Below are positions 18,371 to 28,681 of a stretch of 64,000 nt of DNA, in pieces. This stretch comes from Aestuariivivens insulae (lineage in GTDB: Bacteria; Bacteroidota; Bacteroidia; Flavobacteriales; Flavobacteriaceae). The position numbers were made by a program, and so were the translations under genes. The stretch is taken from NCBI RefSeq assembly GCF_022662195.1, contig NZ_JAKMCS010000001.1, positions 1 to 64,000 on the forward strand, given 5' to 3'. The notes beneath the pieces are model-generated. The model was not told the origin of the DNA and searched no databases. It saw nothing but the letters and a program-made list of their open reading frames with translations. Each line of letters opens with the position of its first letter. Positions within the stretch are counted from its first letter, which is position 1.

Positions 18371-20554
18371 ATGAAAAAACGCAAATTGTCAATATTAGCT
18401 TTAATTGCTTTGATTTGCGCAAATCAACAGGTATCAGCACAGACTATACCAACTCCTGCTGAGCCAGAATACTACGCAATGAACAGCCAGCAAATGGCCT
18501 TTGATGACTACCAAACCTTGCTCATCAACTATCGCGGTTTTGTAAGTCCAAGACAGTACAGCGTCACCCAGTTCACGAATGTCAACTTCTTGCCCATTCA
18601 ATCCGAGTTCTACCATTTTAACCTAAACTTTCACGACAAGGCTACCGGACGTATAATCGAGGATGATGTTCCTATCAAGTGGAAATCATGGATAGATGAT
18701 CGCGGTAGTTATGATCCCCTTGGTTCCAACTTCAGACCAAATTCTCCTTCCATCGTGGTTACACAAGACGAAAATTGGCAGCCCAATTCCAGTCACAGGA
18801 AAGGTACATTTCACAAAGAATACGACCAGAAATGGGTTAGTTTCTCGTTGGAAAGTTGGACAAATGTCTCTTACCATGACGATGAGGTATTTATTAAACT
18901 GATTCTGACCAACAGAAATTCCAAGGATTTGAACATGACCCTCGAGCCCAACCAGGTTGCCGAGCAAATAGTGGTCAGTGGCAAAGAGACTGCAATTGAA
19001 GTCAACAAAATCGACAATTTTACCCTTGGCAGCCAAGGGGCACGTGCCCGTGTGTCATCCACTATTGAAACCGTCAGCGATAAAGGGTTTGAAATAAACA
19101 TAAAGCCCGGCGAATCTAAAACCTACTATTTCGCCATTAAATTTTACCAAACGGGCCAACCCGATCCCGCAATAATACAGCCTGACATTCCCCAACGTAT
19201 GGCGGCCGCGGATAAAAAGACCCGTGAAATGCTGGCTTGGGCCTACGATAGGCTCCCACAGCTTACAAGTTCTAATAAGCAATTGGAAGAATATTACTAC
19301 AGGTGTATGCTGTCGGTTTTAATGAGCCGATATGAAAACCCTAATTACATATCAGATGTGTTTTGGGCCGTAGGCACATGGCCTTTTACTATAAGTTGGG
19401 ACACCTCCTATGCTTCCGATGTTATTGCCATGCTAGATCCCGAAAGTTTAAAAGGTGCCATCCTCACGGATTTTGAGCATGTAAAAATGAATAGAACCTA
19501 TGTGGGTTGGAATGGTGCGCAATGGGACAATCTATATATTCAGGAACCTTTTGCACTTCAGTTAATGATAGAAGCTTATTTGAAGCACACAGGCGATTAT
19601 TCCCTATTTGATGAAAAAGTTGCCGGCAATTCTGTATGGGAATGGATGCAACGCTGGGTAACCGAACTCCAAACCAATTATACCAACGAGCTTGGCCTAA
19701 TCGATGTGGGCTATAATACCGAAAAGATTATTGAAATACGTACAGATGGATACAATCATGCCGTACCTATAACCAATACCTTGACAATTGACCTTTTGCA
19801 CACCATGGCCGATTGGGCGCAAATGAGAAATGAAAAAAGCTTGGAGAAGACCTATGCTAAAGAGGCAGAAAAACTAACTTCCTTAGTCAACAAATATTTG
19901 TGGAACGAGAAAGAAGGTTGGTTTGACAACCTCTACCCCGATGGCACCAAAGGTACCATCTGGACGTTTCATCTTTTTGATCTCTTAGGTGCAGATTATT
20001 TGCCTTCCCATCAAGTAAATAAATTAGTGAGCCATCTTCAAGAAGGTATATTTTTAGGGAAATTTGGTGTGTATTCCATAGCTCCGAAAGACAAAGTCCA
20101 TTGGGATATGATCGACTCTGATTGGGGCGGTGGTGGCCAATATTTAGGATTGCCCGGTAGAGCTTCAAAATACCTTTATCAACAAGGGTTTGCCGGAAAG
20201 GGCTGGGATGTCCTCAAAAGACACATAAGGTCTATTGATCATTTCCCTTATTTACCTCAAAACGCACGTACCGATAGGCCTGAACAAGATCGTTCTTCCA
20301 TGCCCTTGGAGATTTCGGCAGGTGCCGGAATGGAAGCTATTATATTCGGAACCTTCGGTGTAAAAATGGAAGGCAATACTATAACGTTTCAACCTATCAA
20401 TAATGAGGACATAGGTACAGCTCAAATGAAAAACATTATGTACCGAGGAAAAAACTACGGGGTCAAACTTGAAAAAAAGACTTTTTCGGTTTACGAGAAT
20501 GACACCCTTATTGAAACTAAATTCTACGGGGAATCGGTAATCATAATTCAATAA
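18371..20554 (+). CDS. Secreted (alpha/alpha)6-barrel glycosidase
   Basis: 727 residues with a signal peptide ending QQVSAQ. An N-terminal beta-sandwich (~20-270) is followed by an (alpha/alpha)6 toroid rich in aromatic and acidic motifs: VFWAVGTWPFTISWDTSYASDV, WNGAQWDNLYIQEPFALQLMIEAY, and a late DSDWGGGGQYLGLPGRA. A short C-terminal sandwich closes it. This layout fits the six-hairpin clans (GH63/GH78/GH127/MGH-like). I do not recognise the exact family. It is the first intact gene after the chimeric ORF and lies 40 bp before the UxuA-like gene, so it probably releases a sugar used by these enzymes. Confidence 0.65.
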   Translation: MKKRKLSILALIALICANQQVSAQTIPTPAEPEYYAMNSQQMAFDDYQTLLINYRGFVSPRQYSVTQFTNVNFLPIQSEFYHFNLNFHDKATGRIIEDDVPIKWKSWIDDRGSYDPLGSNFRPNSPSIVVTQDENWQPNSSHRKGTFHKEYDQKWVSFSLESWTNVSYHDDEVFIKLILTNRNSKDLNMTLEPNQVAEQIVVSGKETAIEVNKIDNFTLGSQGARARVSSTIETVSDKGFEINIKPGESKTYYFAIKFYQTGQPDPAIIQPDIPQRMAAADKKTREMLAWAYDRLPQLTSSNKQLEEYYYRCMLSVLMSRYENPNYISDVFWAVGTWPFTISWDTSYASDVIAMLDPESLKGAILTDFEHVKMNRTYVGWNGAQWDNLYIQEPFALQLMIEAYLKHTGDYSLFDEKVAGNSVWEWMQRWVTELQTNYTNELGLIDVGYNTEKIIEIRTDGYNHAVPITNTLTIDLLHTMADWAQMRNEKSLEKTYAKEAEKLTSLVNKYLWNEKEGWFDNLYPDGTKGTIWTFHLFDLLGADYLPSHQVNKLVSHLQEGIFLGKFGVYSIAPKDKVHWDMIDSDWGGGGQYLGLPGRASKYLYQQGFAGKGWDVLKRHIRSIDHFPYLPQNARTDRPEQDRSSMPLEISAGAGMEAIIFGTFGVKMEGNTITFQPINNEDIGTAQMKNIMYRGKNYGVKLEKKTFSVYENDTLIETKFYGESVIIIQ

Positions 20555-20594
20555 ACACTAGTACTTAACCTTTACAACAACAATACAAACAACT

Positions 20595-21632
20595 ATGAAA
20601 AGACTACTAAAATCAGAAAAATGGGCCAATCTCCCAATGCGCCCTGGTTTTGGCTCATTTATGCACCCTACCGAAGAGAAACTTACCCTTATTAAGCAAT
20701 TAGGCGTGGACGATATCATTTTAAACATGTACAGGAATAACCTTATTGACACCAACTTTGATTCCTTACCCCTACCCGGGGACTATCAATGGGAATATAA
20801 AGATATGCTCATGCTCCGCAATACAGTGGAAAATGCAGGTATAAGATTACTCGCGTTAGAAAATATGCCTTGGACCTTCTATGATAAAATCATGACAGGT
20901 CAACCAGGTAGGGAAGAACAATTGAAACACGTTCAGGAAACCATTTCAAACATGGGCAGTGCTGGGATTCCGGTTTTGGGTTATGCATGGACACCAACAG
21001 GCGTATGGCGATCATCCACTACATATAGAATTAGGGGTGGGGCTCAAGCCATGAGTGTGAACCTTAATGATTTTAAGAATGCTCCCCTTTCTCATGGCCG
21101 TGTTTTTTCAGAAGAAGAAATGTGGGATTATTATCAGTATTTTCTAGAAGGTGTATTGCCTGTTGCAGAAAAGGCCGGTGTCACCTTGGCACTACACCCA
21201 AACGATCCACCGGTACCAAGTTTGGCTGGAGTACCCCAGTTGTTCAGGAGTTTTGAGGCGTATAAAAAGGCTATGGAATTGGTAAAAAGTGATAATCACG
21301 GCCTGCAATACTGTTTAGGCAATTTTTCTGAAATGGGAGAGGATATTAACGCAGTAACAGAATATTTTGCAAAGCAGGACAAGTTAATATATGTACATTT
21401 TCAAACAGTTTCCAATTCTCTGGTCAATAACCATAAATTTAACGAGGTCTTCGTTGATATGCCAGGGTATTATGATCCTGTATCTGTGCTGAAGAAGTTC
21501 AAGGAAGTTGGTTTCAAAGGTATGATAATGCCCGGTCATGTACCTAAAATTATAGGTGACGGGTCTTGGGAAGAAAGAGGTAGGTCTTTCACTATTGGTT
21601 ATATCAAGGGTATTATGGCGGCTCTGGATTAA
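20595..21632 (+). CDS. UxuA-family paralogue with altered metal site
   Basis: 345 residues, clearly homologous to the protein at 12849-13937: LALHPNDPP, QYCLGNFSEMG, LIYVHFQTV, then MIMPGHVPK. Here the Asp of the IIPDH motif is Gly (G314-H315), and the HPDDPP loop reads HPNDPP. If the Asp is a metal ligand as in characterised UxuA enzymes, the metal site is changed and the substrate or reaction may differ. It is followed by a sugar MFS transporter and an SDR. A dehydratase for another aldonate, or a sugar isomerase-like role, are the two readings I consider likely. Confidence 0.72.
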   Translation: MKRLLKSEKWANLPMRPGFGSFMHPTEEKLTLIKQLGVDDIILNMYRNNLIDTNFDSLPLPGDYQWEYKDMLMLRNTVENAGIRLLALENMPWTFYDKIMTGQPGREEQLKHVQETISNMGSAGIPVLGYAWTPTGVWRSSTTYRIRGGAQAMSVNLNDFKNAPLSHGRVFSEEEMWDYYQYFLEGVLPVAEKAGVTLALHPNDPPVPSLAGVPQLFRSFEAYKKAMELVKSDNHGLQYCLGNFSEMGEDINAVTEYFAKQDKLIYVHFQTVSNSLVNNHKFNEVFVDMPGYYDPVSVLKKFKEVGFKGMIMPGHVPKIIGDGSWEERGRSFTIGYIKGIMAALD

Positions 21633-21726
21633 GATTGAGAATAAGCCAAATTAGGTAAACGAAAACCATTTAGAGTATTAGATGATACTTCAAACAAGAA
21701 TCAAGCTCAACAAATAAACCGTTAAA

Positions 21727-23103
21727 ATGAAAAATAAAGTTACTTTTTTAGCCATGATCGCCGCCCTGGGGGGATTTTTGTTCGGGTATGATACGGCCAT
21801 TATTTCAGGAACAATTGGTTTTGTGAAATCACAATTCGACCTCAATACGGTCATGGAAGGATGGTATGTAAGCTCCGCACTTGTGGGTACAATTCTTGGG
21901 GTCGTTGTGGCAGGTTTACTGAGTGATAGATATGGACGAAAAAATATGTTGTTGATGTCTGCCATATTATTTGCTTTGTCCGCCGTTGGTTGCGTAATTT
22001 CAGTTTCCTTCAAAGGTCTAGTCATTTATCGGCTTATCGGGGGTATTGGTGTAGGTGTGGCCTCCATGATATCTCCATTGTACATATCCGAGGTAGCTCC
22101 TGCCAAGAGTCGAGGTAGGTTAGTATCCTTATATCAGCTGGCCATAACATTGGGCATTTTGACCGCTTATTTTGTAAATGCCTATTTACTATCACTATCT
22201 ACATCGGAATATTTGGAATCAAGAACCATGGCTATAAAAAAAATATTCATCGATGAAGTCTGGAGGGCTATGCTTGGAAGCGAGACCATACCAGCATTTA
22301 TATTTCTATTGTTACTGTTCGGCATTCCGAAAAGTCCCAGATGGTTAGCGATGAAAGGTAGGCATGCAGAGGCAAAAAATATTATGGTTCGCTTTCTCAC
22401 ATCAATGGAAGCTGATCGTGAAATACGCAACATCGAAGAAATTTTGTCCAAAAAATCTAATGGTTTTAAGTCCCTCTCGTCCGGTCCTTTCTCACTTGCA
22501 ATGATCATTGGAATATCATTGGCATTATTGAGCCAGGTTAGTGGAATCAATGCCATTATTTATTATGGGCCTAAGATTTTGGAAGAAGGTGGCTTTGAAT
22601 TAAGCGAGGCTCTCGGAAGTCAAGTTCTCATTGGGTTTGTCAATGTAATATTCACTTTTTTGGCCCTATGGAAAATTGACGCTATGGGTCGAAAGCCCTT
22701 ATTGATATATGGAATATTAGGCATGATGGTATCATTGATTTTCGTTGGTTCTTTGTTTTTCTTGCAGGTCAATAATAATTATTTGCTTATGATATTCATA
22801 CTTACCTTTCTCGCTTGTTTTTCATTTTCCTTTGGACCGGTTCTATGGGTCCTATTGTCAGAAATCTACCCCCTAAAGGTACGTGGGGCAGCCATGTCCA
22901 TAGCAACAATGGCCGTATGGGTAGGAGCGACCTTTGTTGGACAAATGACACCCTGGTTATTGGAGAACCTAAAACCCTATGGAACATTTTGGCTTTTTGC
23001 TGCCTTTTTGGTTCCTGCAATTTTTATTTCTGCGAAATTATTGCCAGAAACAAAGGGGAAAACTTTGGAGAATATCGAAAAATATTGGTTAAATAGAAAT
23101 TGA
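21727..23103 (+). CDS. Sugar:H+ symporter, MFS sugar porter family
   Basis: 458 residues with twelve predicted membrane helices. It has the sugar-porter signatures GGFLFGYDTAIISG at the N-terminus, DRYGRKN in loop 2-3, PLYISEVAPAKSRGRLVS after helix 4, QVSGINAIIYYGP in helix 7, DAMGRKPLL in loop 8-9, and LPETKGKTLENIE at the end. The closest characterised relatives are XylE/AraE-type proton symporters. It imports a monosaccharide across the inner membrane, in line with catabolism starting from free sugar rather than a PTS product. It precedes the SDR gene by 1 bp. Confidence 0.88.
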   Translation: MKNKVTFLAMIAALGGFLFGYDTAIISGTIGFVKSQFDLNTVMEGWYVSSALVGTILGVVVAGLLSDRYGRKNMLLMSAILFALSAVGCVISVSFKGLVIYRLIGGIGVGVASMISPLYISEVAPAKSRGRLVSLYQLAITLGILTAYFVNAYLLSLSTSEYLESRTMAIKKIFIDEVWRAMLGSETIPAFIFLLLLFGIPKSPRWLAMKGRHAEAKNIMVRFLTSMEADREIRNIEEILSKKSNGFKSLSSGPFSLAMIIGISLALLSQVSGINAIIYYGPKILEEGGFELSEALGSQVLIGFVNVIFTFLALWKIDAMGRKPLLIYGILGMMVSLIFVGSLFFLQVNNNYLLMIFILTFLACFSFSFGPVLWVLLSEIYPLKVRGAAMSIATMAVWVGATFVGQMTPWLLENLKPYGTFWLFAAFLVPAIFISAKLLPETKGKTLENIEKYWLNRN

Positions 23104-23104
23104 A

Positions 23105-23875
23105 ATGGATAGATTAAAAAATAAAGTGAGCATTGTTACAGGTGCTGCTGACGGAATTGGCCTTGCGATAAGCCAGTCATTTGCAAAAGAAGGAGCTATT
23201 GTGGTGATGGCGGACATCAATAATGAAAAATGTAGTAGGGAAGCAAAAAAAATCGTAAAAGAAGGGCATCAAGCGGTTGCTTTGGCTTGTGATGTTGGCA
23301 AGATGAACTCAGTAAATCAAACGGTGGATTATTGCTTAGATAAATATGGAAGGGTTGATGTGCTGGTGAACAACGCGGCAGTGTCCATTTCAGGTAATAT
23401 TATGGAGATGTCGGAGGAGGATTGGGATTATTTGATGAACATTAATCTCAAGGGTGTCTTCAGATGTATCAAGGCCTGTTTGCCCTCCATGATTTCCAAC
23501 AGAAATGGCAGTGTGATTAATATAGCATCCGGTCAAGCCCACAGGAGTTGGAATGACTGGACTGCCTATGCTACTGCAAAAGGAGGTATGATTTCAATGA
23601 CGACCCAATTGGCAGGACAGTTTGGAGATATGAATATACGTTTTAACACGATATCTCCTGGTGCCATTTTAACACCTATGGCAGAGGAAAGAATAAAAAC
23701 TGAAGGAGAGGATTACGTGAAGGGCTCTGAATTTCAAGCCTCAATGTTACGTTTTGGAGAACCAATTGAAGTAGCACTGACTGCTGTATTTTTGGCATCG
23801 GATGAGTCAAGTTTTATAACTGGTGATGACTTGAAAGTAGATGGAGGACTTACCTCTCTTCCACGATACATGTGA
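23105..23875 (+). CDS. SDR-family dehydrogenase, second copy
   Basis: 256-residue classical SDR with TGAADGIG (12-19), the catalytic triad Ser142, Tyr155 and Lys159 (YATAK), and Asp37 after strand 2 (MADIN), suggesting NAD+. It is separate from, but similar in length to, the SDR at 10798-11586. Its start is almost joined to the transporter stop, so the two genes are translated together. A sugar 1-dehydrogenase that makes an aldonolactone would complete the pathway begun by the transporter. A role on the 2-keto-3-deoxy acid is equally possible. Last gene of the plus-strand operon. Confidence 0.8.
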   Translation: MDRLKNKVSIVTGAADGIGLAISQSFAKEGAIVVMADINNEKCSREAKKIVKEGHQAVALACDVGKMNSVNQTVDYCLDKYGRVDVLVNNAAVSISGNIMEMSEEDWDYLMNINLKGVFRCIKACLPSMISNRNGSVINIASGQAHRSWNDWTAYATAKGGMISMTTQLAGQFGDMNIRFNTISPGAILTPMAEERIKTEGEDYVKGSEFQASMLRFGEPIEVALTAVFLASDESSFITGDDLKVDGGLTSLPRYM

Positions 23876-24382
23876 TTACACAAAAAGTAGGTTGATAATT
23901 TACAAATAATTGAAGTAATGAATCAAAACTTTGTAACCTTAAGCGGCAGCCGGTGCGTAATTTAGGCCTAGGCGGGCATTATTTTGGATGTAGGTTTTCA
24001 GATAAGGATGTGAACCAATCATATTTTATATTCATAAAATAAATACATATTATTCTCATAATTTTTTATTTTATCTTGATTATAGGGATTTTAATATGGA
24101 AGACCGGAATAGGGACACCAACCTCTACTTAGGTAGTTTATTTAGATTCAGAGGGATTATAGAGAACGTAAAGGCGTCTAAAACTGTTTGGGGGTGATTT
24201 TTGCTCAGTTTTAAAACGGTATCCTGCTTAAAATATGTTGTTCCTTTTATATTTCTTCGTAATGATAAGAAGGGCAATTATTTCACGCAAAGCCTCGCAG
24301 TTGATGGATTGGAATAATTTAAGAAAAGGTGTAAAAGAGAGAACACATCAAGTAAGTATAATTTTGGCTAATTACACCATTG
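23876..24382. other. 507 bp with no recognised gene
   Basis: Follows the SDR operon and precedes, in convergent orientation, the cupin gene. A short plus-strand frame at 24235-24432 has no signal peptide, family motif or consistent codon pattern. I see no strong hairpin. It may hold a decayed gene or 3' untranslated sequence. Confidence 0.4.
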
Positions 24383-24823
24383 TTATTTTACCTTACTGGC
24401 AAGTGAGTCTTTACTTTTCCAAACAGATTTGATTAGTTTTTTCAATTCTTTCTGTTCTGGTCTACTAAGTTGGTAAAAATCAAAGTCTCCCAGATGTGTA
24501 TTGGCATTTTCGGTAATTGAAATTTCAGCGTCTTCGGAAAGTGCTATATTGTGCCAACATCCTTTTGGGATATTATACAAAACCTTTGGTTCCATGTTTA
24601 CAACTGTAAATTGCACTTTGTTTTGGTGGATTTCAGCTCCAATCAAAACTGCTTGGCCAGCCATTAATAAAAAAGTCTCATCGGTTTTGTGGTGAACATC
24701 GATTTTAGTGATGGCATCGGGTGAAAGTTCAGGCATGTAATTGAGTTGTGCTACCTGCCATCGTGGGCCAATTAAATAAGGTTCATATCCTTGACCTCGG
24801 TGTCTGTATTCTTCAATAGGCAT
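24383..24823 (-). CDS. Small cupin-domain protein
   Basis: 146 residues from the ATG at 24823; an upstream in-frame ATG at 24877 would add 18 residues. I prefer 24823 because an A-rich leader typical of this phylum lies just before it. The single cupin fold shows KIDVHHKTDETFLLMAGQAVL and YNIPKGCWHNIALSEDAEI, with His residues in HH and W-H-N positions that can bind a metal. No catalytic family is evident. Sugar-isomerase-like or sensing cupins are common in such loci. It lies 132 bp after the large GH38, beyond a strong hairpin. Confidence 0.7.
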   Translation of the reverse strand: MPIEEYRHRGQGYEPYLIGPRWQVAQLNYMPELSPDAITKIDVHHKTDETFLLMAGQAVLIGAEIHQNKVQFTVVNMEPKVLYNIPKGCWHNIALSEDAEISITENANTHLGDFDFYQLSRPEQKELKKLIKSVWKSKDSLASKVK

Positions 24824-24949
24824 AATATATTCTTGTTGTTTATTTTGCTTTGTCCCATGAGCCAACTCTATGGACATAAGGGCCTTTTGCAGAAGTTGAA
24901 CTCACATTTTTTTGATATTGATAACTTGTGGCTGAACACTAAATGAAGA

Positions 24950-24987
24950 CAAACCTGAAAAGCCTTACAACGGACTTTTCAGGTTTG
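24950..24987. terminator. Strong hairpin after the large GH38 gene
   Basis: CAAACCTGAAAAG (24950-24962) and CTTTTCAGGTTTG (24975-24987) form a perfect 13-bp stem with a 12-nt loop. It lies 22 bp beyond the GH38 stop on the minus strand. There is no long U-run, but its position suits a transcript end or 3' stabilising structure. Confidence 0.6.
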
Positions 24988-25008
24988 CATTCTCTATTTC
25001 TTATAAGC

Positions 25009-28000
25009 TTACTCCCAAGTAATATGATAAAACTTGCTTTCAAGGCCTTCTAGTTCAATATTAGATACCTTTTTTAGTTTTTCACCAACAACATTGGCTT
25101 CATAATATTCCACTGATTTATTGGATAGAATCTTTGGTAAGAAGGAGCTTCTTTTTCCGGTCAATTCTCTTAAATGGATTAGTATTCCTCGTTCCTTTTC
25201 TAAGGGTCTTGCGTTGATTAGAAGCACATTGTCTGGTATATTCGAAAGTACTGACAAGGAATTTATCGCTTTCTTTTCTATTGGACTTCCAGGTATTACC
25301 CTGGATAAAAATGGAACACGACTACCCCAACCAAATTTCGCTGCTTCTTTATCACTGTTTTTATCCATACTTGTCAATTGATAAGTCCAGGTATACATGC
25401 CTCTCTGATCGGCATTGAAATTGGTAGTCCAGTAGTTGTTCATCGGCCAACTAAAAAGATTATTGCTTTGAGGTACTCCCTTATATTCGAAACGACCAGT
25501 ATTGATTGCTCCAAATTGCATAATGGGTGCTTCAGGTGAGACCAGTACAATTTGTTCATCATTATTTTTTATTTGGATGAAGTTCTGCACCGTATTCCAA
25601 TCGTTTGCCGATCCTGGAACCTGATCAACTCCAGCTTCCATGGCTCCCCCTGATATTTCAAAGTGAATTTTTCCTTTATCCAATTCAAAAGGGAATGAAA
25701 TGTAGAAACTTTCAGGATCTGTAATCGGCTTTTTCTTTAGCTCATAAGCGAAGTCAATTCTTTTGGTCGTTTTAAAAAGTCGGATTTCAAATAGAAATGC
25801 ATCATTATGGTCATACGCCGTCTCTGTTTTGCCTCTAAATTTTATGGTATTCCAAATCTCACCTTCCTTGATCTCTGAAAGCCAGACACTGTCAAGCGAC
25901 TGTCTAGTATAATTGGTTAATGGGCCATAACTTTCTCCATTTATGGTTCTTTTACTGAAGAGTTGATCACGGTCTCCCAGCTTTTCAAGAATAAATTCAC
26001 CGATGCTGTACTTTGAATCTTCATCAACAATGTTTTTGGCAATATCTTTATCATATATTTGATTTATTACTCCTTGTTTTTTGTTGATTTGTATAGAATA
26101 CCACGGGTTATCCAATTGAAGAATATCTCCTTTATCCTCATAATTCATTCCATTGTCATGTGTGTGGTCTGCACCTATACCGTGGGAATGCGAATGTTCT
26201 TCCTGATAAACATCTAGCTCAAATTTTCTATATCCGAACGGAGGGATATCATCAACCCATGCCACCCAGTAGGTACCACCGTGCCATGGTTTAAGAACCT
26301 GAGCAGGGTAGACTTTCCCATTTTCATCTTTTAACCTTATTTTTTTTCCGGGAGGTACTTGTTGGTGATCAATAAAAATCTGCACTAACCCTTCTCGCTG
26401 CCAGTTTAGGGTGTTGAAGACAGCCAAGGATGGATTATTGGTTTTACCAATATATTCACTCAACAGCCCAATTGCTTCCTCACTTATCATACTTGCTCTT
26501 CGTGAGGCTTCCCACGCATAGGATTCTTTTATCTCTCTTTGTTCCATAGTTGCCTTGCTATAAGGTTGGCTTACACTTTCCTGTGCTCCAAAGGTGTGCT
26601 CACCGTAGAAGAGCAGGGCTTTATTGGCTTCAAAAATTCGTTGATCTAAACCCTGTGGCATTTTAGACCCTAATAGTTTGGCCATCGCAAGTCCACCCTG
26701 TCCTGAAATAAGGTCAACATGTGCATTTCTTGTGGCAGCAACCTCTCTGGCACCGGATGCAAAACCATCGGTCCACCAATCCGGCCAATGCGCTTGTACT
26801 TCTTGAAGTTGATCACCGTTCTTCAATTCAAATTCTTCAAAAAAATCACTTGCTACAGCCGTTTTGATTTTTGGCCAATCGTATTTTTCATTCCATTCTT
26901 TGATCAGGGCACTGGCTTTCATTGATGGAGGTGAATTGTCGGTCATGAAACCGGAATGCTGTATGGCAGTTATATCATAGGGATAACCTCTTTCCTCCAA
27001 CTTTATTAAATAGTTCAGTAACCCCTTTTCAAACCCTTGAAAATCATCTGTATGTATACCAAAGGTATTTCCGTGCATGTAATGTTCTGCCCTGAAGGTT
27101 AACATCTTCTTTCCGGAAGGCGATACCCACCAAAAAGCCAATGGTGTATCAAAGGATATCAGTGCTTTGTGACCATGGGTTCCCATGGTCAAATATTTTA
27201 TGTCCAATGAATTAAAATAATCGTTCATGCACCATGCAATGCCATTTACGTCATTTTGCATTGCAGACGTTATTTTAATTCCTTTATCAGAAATGTTTTT
27301 TATGGGTTCCAGAGAGGCGGCCAAAGATTGTTCGTCTGGAAGCTCATTAAAGTTGAAATACATCCCTGTGACTTCAATCCTACCTTCCTGAATTCTTTTT
27401 TTCAGCCTGTCAATTTGTTTCTGGGACCTACTGTTCAAAAATTCATCTACCGCCCATGATGCTTCGCATGTCCATCTAAATTTTGATGCTTCTGGAAAAT
27501 CATCTGTGGCATCACAATAATCGAGTGCATAATCAATGTACCTGGGGTGTTCGGCCAAAATTTCCGTTTGGGACCTGGTGTAACCAATATCTGTATGTGA
27601 ATGTTGGACAAAGTTTACTTTCCATTTTTTGACAGGTTTTAGCGTAACGGTTTGAGATAATTTCTTGGAATCTATATCCAAGGTCACCTTTATCCGTTTG
27701 TTTTTTTTGCTTACGGGAAGAGCAACTTCAACAGTTTGTATCCCAGGTTTAAGATCAAAAGTTTTTTTAGTGGTGCCGTCGATGCTCAATTTTGCTGTTA
27801 CAGGTTTTCTTAGATAGGTGATTTCAACCGATACCAATTGATTTCTTTGATTGTTTTTCGACAATATTGCCGGTAGCGGAGTGACATCGATACCTTCCGT
27901 CAAATTACGCTTAAAAACCATAAACCACGTTGATGTATTTTGTCTAGTCCCGGTAATTCCTAGTTTCAAGGATGCTCCTTTTTCCAAATTTATGTTCGGG

Positions 28001-28470
28001 ACGGAATAATAAAGGTATCCATAGCGATCTCCGTTTCCATCAGTGTATGATTTAATGAACTCCAAACTCTCACCTCCATTCAATGGAACCCGCCAATTAT
28101 CTTTATCGGACTTCGGAAGCACTATCTGTCCTTTTTTATGGTCATTAACATAGAAATCAAAAGTGGTTCCAGGCCTTCCATTGCCATAACCTATGTAATG
28201 AACAAATGTGGTTGAGCCACTTGTTGTGTTTTTTGAGATCTCAACAGTTCTCCATTGGATTTCCTTGTCTCCGGTAGAGGCCCGTGTCAAAAGTGCTTTT
28301 TGGACTCCCTCGATTCCCGAGGGGTATTGTATTTCATCTCCTTTTATTTTTTCGAAATATCCAGAAAGAAATGCTTCTCCGTAAGACAAGTTTCTTTGGG
28401 CGTGAATATTGACTCCATTGCAAAGAGACAAAAACAAAATAATTGATGCGAGTGAACGAGTAAAATTCAT
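25009..28470 (-). CDS. Large secreted GH38-type alpha-mannosidase
   Basis: 1153 residues with a signal peptide ending NIHAQ. Residues about 20-190 form a beta-rich domain also found at the start of the GH38 at 58998-62588 (YPSGIEGVQKALLTRAS; TRATNGNM in the other). After linker domains, the catalytic barrel starts KKWKVNFVQHSHTDIGYT (about residues 283-300), with HxD metal ligands, and has the nucleophile Asp in MQNDVNGIAW (about 405). A His-rich insertion (EEHSHSHGIGADHTHDNG) near the middle is unusual and may bind metal. It is followed by a hairpin and sits beside the AraC regulator, in the same direction. Probably periplasmic or surface-exposed. Confidence 0.8.
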   Translation of the reverse strand: MNFTRSLASIILFLSLCNGVNIHAQRNLSYGEAFLSGYFEKIKGDEIQYPSGIEGVQKALLTRASTGDKEIQWRTVEISKNTTSGSTTFVHYIGYGNGRPGTTFDFYVNDHKKGQIVLPKSDKDNWRVPLNGGESLEFIKSYTDGNGDRYGYLYYSVPNINLEKGASLKLGITGTRQNTSTWFMVFKRNLTEGIDVTPLPAILSKNNQRNQLVSVEITYLRKPVTAKLSIDGTTKKTFDLKPGIQTVEVALPVSKKNKRIKVTLDIDSKKLSQTVTLKPVKKWKVNFVQHSHTDIGYTRSQTEILAEHPRYIDYALDYCDATDDFPEASKFRWTCEASWAVDEFLNSRSQKQIDRLKKRIQEGRIEVTGMYFNFNELPDEQSLAASLEPIKNISDKGIKITSAMQNDVNGIAWCMNDYFNSLDIKYLTMGTHGHKALISFDTPLAFWWVSPSGKKMLTFRAEHYMHGNTFGIHTDDFQGFEKGLLNYLIKLEERGYPYDITAIQHSGFMTDNSPPSMKASALIKEWNEKYDWPKIKTAVASDFFEEFELKNGDQLQEVQAHWPDWWTDGFASGAREVAATRNAHVDLISGQGGLAMAKLLGSKMPQGLDQRIFEANKALLFYGEHTFGAQESVSQPYSKATMEQREIKESYAWEASRRASMISEEAIGLLSEYIGKTNNPSLAVFNTLNWQREGLVQIFIDHQQVPPGKKIRLKDENGKVYPAQVLKPWHGGTYWVAWVDDIPPFGYRKFELDVYQEEHSHSHGIGADHTHDNGMNYEDKGDILQLDNPWYSIQINKKQGVINQIYDKDIAKNIVDEDSKYSIGEFILEKLGDRDQLFSKRTINGESYGPLTNYTRQSLDSVWLSEIKEGEIWNTIKFRGKTETAYDHNDAFLFEIRLFKTTKRIDFAYELKKKPITDPESFYISFPFELDKGKIHFEISGGAMEAGVDQVPGSANDWNTVQNFIQIKNNDEQIVLVSPEAPIMQFGAINTGRFEYKGVPQSNNLFSWPMNNYWTTNFNADQRGMYTWTYQLTSMDKNSDKEAAKFGWGSRVPFLSRVIPGSPIEKKAINSLSVLSNIPDNVLLINARPLEKERGILIHLRELTGKRSSFLPKILSNKSVEYYEANVVGEKLKKVSNIELEGLESKFYHITWE

Positions 28471-28681
28471 AATTTAATATAGTTTATCTTTAAATGAACT
28501 GACAGATAATTCCCTTCACTTTTGGGATACATTAATAGATGAATCTGAAGATTGAGGAAATTAACATTACTAGCAGATAAAAGTAAAGCTTAAACAACCT
28601 CTATTGTTAACTGATATTGTCGATTTATTAATGGATATTAACTCTCTATAAAAGTGTTCTTAATCTAAGGGGTAACCTATT

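Noticed and set aside
24235-24432. 65-codon frame after the second SDR
   Set aside because: Overlaps the end of the cupin gene on the other strand and shows no recognisable domain.
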